Origin: Acidobacteriaceae bacterium
GTDB taxonomy: Bacteria > Acidobacteriota > Terriglobia > Terriglobales > Acidobacteriaceae
DNA: 64,000 nt
NCBI GenBank assembly: GCA_003134655.1
Contig: PLBY01000068.1
Span: 1-64,000 of the forward strand
Reading direction: 5' to 3'
Part shown: one piece after another, positions 61,422-64,000 of the stretch
Layout of the letters: every line of letters starts with the position of its first letter
Numbering within the stretch: the first letter of the stretch is position 1
Made by a program: the position numbers and the translations under genes
The notes under the pieces: generated by a model
Told to the model about the DNA's origin: nothing
The model's database searches: none
Seen by the model: the letters and a program-made list of their open reading frames with translations, nothing else

Positions 61422-61453
61422 TTAACCACAGAGGACACGGAGGACACAGAGGA
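61422..61453. repeat. ACCACAGAGGACACGGAGG repeat between fmt and rsmB
   Basis: This is a near-identical copy of the element at 18951-18981, filling most of the 78-base gap between the two genes. Confidence 0.65.
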
Positions 61454-61461
61454 AGATGAAG

Positions 61462-62394
61462 TTAACCCAGCTTTTCTCCAGACTGGGGGCGATAGCCGTG
61501 GATGAAATCGCGGGCGGGGGTGCGTTTCTTTCCTTCCAGTTGGAGTTCCAGCAGTTCGAGGGATGTGTTGTGGCCGCAGCCTGCTAACACGCGATCGGCC
61601 GTTACTTGCAATTCAGCTTGAGGTACGGCGCCGGTTGCGGGGCGCGCTTTTGTGAGTTGCAGAGTCTTGCCGCGGAAGTTTGTGTAAGCTCCCGGCCAGG
61701 GTTGGAAGCCACGGATGCGGTTGAATATCTCGGCGGCACTCCGGGAAAAGTCCACGAGGCCGTCTTCTTTTTTCAGGATTGGGGCGAGAGTGGCTTGCGA
61801 GTTATCCTGGGGCCGCGGGTGAATGGAACTCGCTTGCAGACCATGCAGGGTCTCGACCATAAGATCGGCGCCGATCAAGGCCAGGCGTGGAGCTAGCGTT
61901 TCAGAGGTGTCGTCGGATGCGATGACGAGTTCCCGTTGTTGCAGGATGTCGCCGGTGTCGAGGCCTGCGTCGATGCGCATGGTGGTGACGCCGGTGACGG
62001 TTTCTCCGTTTGCGATTGCCCACTGGATGGGGGCGGCGCCACGATATTTCGGGAGCAACGAGGCGTGCAGGTTGATGTTGCCGAGCGGCGGGAGATCGAG
62101 CATCCACTGCGGGATGATGCGGCCGTAGCCGACGACGATGATGGCGTCGGGCTTGAGAGCGGTGAGTTGGGTGCGGAATTCGTCGTTGGTCTTGATGCGG
62201 TCGGGCTGGGTGATGGGAAGGTTCAGTTTGAGCGCGGATTCTTTGACGGGCGATTGAACGAGTTCGAGGCCACGTCCTTTGGGACGGTCGGGCTGAGTCA
62301 CCACGAGATGAATGTGGAAGCCGGCATCGACCAACCTTTCGAGTGTGGGGACGGCGAAGCGGGGCGTGCCGCAAAAAATGAGATCCAAGGACAT
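61462..62394 (-). CDS. fmt: Methionyl-tRNA formyltransferase
   Basis: This 310-residue enzyme formylates initiator Met-tRNA with 10-formyl-THF. The N-terminus MSLDLIFCGTPRFAVPTLE and the catalytic region NLHASLLPKYRGAAPIQWAI with the Asn-His pair are canonical, and the C-terminal OB-like domain is present. The ATG giving MSLDLIF is chosen; an ATG 81 bases upstream would add an unrelated leader. The gene lies between def and rsmB in the usual acidobacterial cluster, 375 bases after def, with repeats in between. Confidence 0.96.
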   Translation of the reverse strand: MSLDLIFCGTPRFAVPTLERLVDAGFHIHLVVTQPDRPKGRGLELVQSPVKESALKLNLPITQPDRIKTNDEFRTQLTALKPDAIIVVGYGRIIPQWMLDLPPLGNINLHASLLPKYRGAAPIQWAIANGETVTGVTTMRIDAGLDTGDILQQRELVIASDDTSETLAPRLALIGADLMVETLHGLQASSIHPRPQDNSQATLAPILKKEDGLVDFSRSAAEIFNRIRGFQPWPGAYTNFRGKTLQLTKARPATGAVPQAELQVTADRVLAGCGHNTSLELLELQLEGKKRTPARDFIHGYRPQSGEKLG

Positions 62395-62477
62395 TTTGTA
62401 ATTTCGTAATTGTGCAATCGAAATCCGATACGACCACGGGGGCTGAACAGTTTGTTGAAAACTCTGCCCGTGCACCT

Positions 62478-62645
62478 CGGGGGCTAAAGCCCTAACAGAA
62501 AAGAAACGCTTTATCGCAGCGCTGAAAGCGCTGCGCCACTCAAAAGCGAGTTTTCAGCGAACAAAGCGAGTTCTCAGCAAACTGTGAAGCCCCACAATCT
62601 GTCGATGCGCTTACGCGGCCCTTGAAAGGGCCGCTCTTCCACGGA
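62478..62645. repeat. GGGGCTAAAGCCC repeat cluster between def and fmt
   Basis: GGGGCTAAAGCCCTAACAG, then GCAGCGCTGAAAGCGCTGCG, then GCGGCCCTTGAAAGGGCCGC, make three consecutive hairpins of the family seen at 24936, 29449 and 59018. The remaining bases to 62769 (TTCCCAATTTCCCGATTCC) are low-complexity; no gene is present in 62395-62769. Confidence 0.65.
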
Positions 62646-62769
62646 GTGGTCGGTCTTCTCAGTTCGTTTCGCGGTAAGTCGTTTCGTGATCGCCACTCGA
62701 AGCGGTCCTAAACTGCTCCATTACTAAATTTCTCAATTCCAATTTCCCAATTTCCCGATTCCACAATTT

Positions 62770-63279
62770 CTACCATTCTCCCGCCTTCATCATCTTGCGG
62801 ATCTTGCGTTTCATCAGGTCGCGCTTGAGGGCACTGATGTGGCTGATGTAGAGCTTGCCGTTCAGGTGATCGGTTTCGTGCAGGAAGGCGCGGGCCAGCA
62901 GCTCTTCTGCGGTTTTGTCGTAGACCTTACCGTGAACGTCCTGGGCGCGGATGGTGACTTTGTTGGGGCGCGTGACGTTCTCGCGGAAGTCGGGGATGCT
63001 AAGGCATCCTTCACTCTGGGTGTGGCGGCCCTCGGTGTGAATGATTTCGGGATTGATCAGGATGAGTTTGCCGTCGGGGTCTTCTTTGAAGGTGACGTCG
63101 ATGACGGCGATGCGGCGGCCGATGCCGATTTGCGGTGCGGCGAGGCCGACGCCGTGGGCGGCGTACATCGACTCGAACATGTCTTCGGTGAGCTTCTTGA
63201 GTTCTTCGTCGAAGACCGTTACGGTCTCGGAAGGCTTCTCGAGAACCGGGTTGCCGAATTTTACGATGGGATAGATCAT
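62770..63279 (-). CDS. def: Peptide deformylase
   Basis: This 169-residue metalloenzyme removes the formyl group from nascent proteins, the counterpart of Fmt. All three motifs are intact: GVGLAAPQIG (about 43-52), EGCLSIP with the metal Cys (about 89-95), and HETDHLNG with the metal His pair and catalytic Glu (about 134-141). The start MIYPIVKFGNP is the usual beginning. It lies 14 bases after the aroC stop, so aroC-def is an operon. Confidence 0.97.
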   Translation of the reverse strand: MIYPIVKFGNPVLEKPSETVTVFDEELKKLTEDMFESMYAAHGVGLAAPQIGIGRRIAVIDVTFKEDPDGKLILINPEIIHTEGRHTQSEGCLSIPDFRENVTRPNKVTIRAQDVHGKVYDKTAEELLARAFLHETDHLNGKLYISHISALKRDLMKRKIRKMMKAGEW

Positions 63280-63293
63280 CAGAAATTAGATTG

Positions 63294-64000
63294 TCAGTAA
63301 TTTTTCAATTGTTCGCAGTAGCCGTGGAAATTTCTTAGAGTCTCCACCATGGAATCGCCGCCGAACTTTTCCAGTGCGCAGCGAGCGAGCGTTAGCGCCA
63401 CCATCGCTTCGGCTGCGACGCCAGCCGCGGGAACGACACATACGTCCGAGCGCTCGTAAGCGGCCTTGACTGGCTCGCGCGTCGAAAAATCGACTGACTG
63501 CAATGGGCGGCGCAGCGTAGAAATCGGTTTTAGATAACCGCGAACGCGGATTTCCTGTCCGTTGGAAACGCCGCCTTCAATGCCTCCGGCGTTATTGCGG
63601 GTGCGGGAGAAAGCGGTGTAGCCGGAGCTGGCGGTGTAGCCGATTTCGTCGTGAACGGCGGAACCGGGAGCGAAAGCGGCGGCGACACCGGCGCCGATTT
63701 CCACGGCTTTGACCGCTTGCAGAGACATGACTGCGGCAGCGAGCAGTGCGTCGAGACGTTCGTCCCACTGGACGTAGGTGCCGAGGCCGGGCGGAACCTG
63801 ATGGGCTACGACCTCAAAAACTCCGCCGAGTGAATCCCCAGTCTTGAGGACTTTGTCGACTTCTTCCTTCATGCGCTGCTCGGCCTCTGGGTCAGCGCAA
63901 TTCAGCAAAACGTCCTCGCGACCGTGGAGTGCGAGAATCTTTTCCCACGGAACTTGATCCGGCAGGGAGACGGCGCCGGTCGTGACGACGTGACTGAGGA
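63294..64000 (-). CDS. aroC: Chorismate synthase, N-terminus beyond right edge
   Basis: The enzyme eliminates phosphate from EPSP to give chorismate, the last shikimate-pathway step. The frame is open from the stop at 63294 through the window edge, covering about 235 C-terminal residues of about 385. Seen are AGGIEGGVSNGQEIRVR (FMN and substrate binding), MSLQAVKAVEIGAG and CVVPAAGVAAEAMVA. The segment HVVTTGAVSLPDQVPWEKIL runs into the edge. A TTG inside the frame (63908) is not the start, because conserved sequence continues upstream of it. It is followed by def. Confidence 0.95.
   Translation of the reverse strand, partial: LSHVVTTGAVSLPDQVPWEKILALHGREDVLLNCADPEAEQRMKEEVDKVLKTGDSLGGVFEVVAHQVPPGLGTYVQWDERLDALLAAAVMSLQAVKAVEIGAGVAAAFAPGSAVHDEIGYTASSGYTAFSRTRNNAGGIEGGVSNGQEIRVRGYLKPISTLRRPLQSVDFSTREPVKAAYERSDVCVVPAAGVAAEAMVALTLARCALEKFGGDSMVETLRNFHGYCEQLKNY

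Overview
The window reads as a chromosomal segment of a GC-rich soil bacterium of the phylum Acidobacteriota (Terriglobia, Koribacter/Sulfotelmatobacter-like). This is inferred from gene order, from the hopanoid gene hpnH, from tandem GloVer-repeat and group I intron-type endonuclease proteins, and from several families of short palindromic intergenic repeats that I associate with this phylum. No rRNA, complete tRNA, CRISPR array, phage or IS transposase was recognised.

Layout. 1-5.9 kb: a truncated DUF3300 gene, a Tat-exported phosphoesterase, a patatin and a phasin gene facing the decayed remnant of its regulator phaR. 6-13 kb: an ECF42-type sigma factor with two DGPF/YCII genes, each behind a near-identical putative ECF promoter. 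The second promoter has been separated from its gene by a 115-bp MITE-like insertion. Between them lie AT-rich repeats and a small island (HEPN-like protein plus membrane-anchored phosphoribosyltransferase) bracketed by direct repeats. 13-18 kb: a prolyl oligopeptidase, then a toxin-antitoxin pair in which a TIR domain is fused to a DarT DNA ADP-ribosyltransferase, followed by the DarG macrodomain antitoxin. 18-24 kb: STAS protein, the radical SAM hopanoid enzyme HpnH, rhodanese, a second ECF sigma factor and OsmC.

24-32 kb is the replication-origin neighbourhood. mscL, dnaN and dnaA are on the minus strand, and rpmH-rnpA-yidD-yidC-jag run divergently on the plus strand. The two intergenic regions flanking dnaA share a GTGGAAAAC 9-mer (reverse of TTTTCCAC) and are AT-rich, so both are oriC candidates. 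32-50 kb holds mostly secreted or envelope proteins (DUF2911, BNR propeller, OmpA, GloVer propeller, amidohydrolase), the TldD/TldE protease pair, a PD-(D/E)XK-like protein with a membrane partner, and selD, which reads through an in-frame UGA followed by a SECIS-like hairpin.

51-54.3 kb is a probable accessory island (intron-type endonuclease, then an overlapping pair with a restriction-endonuclease-like gene). It is followed by gyrA (with Leu at the position equivalent to E. coli Ser83), a tandem pair of related secreted proteins, a PASTA protein, and the minus-strand housekeeping cluster aroC-def-fmt-rsmB running to the right edge.

The strongest candidates for something new are the TIR-DarT/DarG module, the duplicated ECF42 promoter with its MITE-like insertion, the 28-29 bp AT-rich repeat family, and the two-gene island at 52-54 kb.
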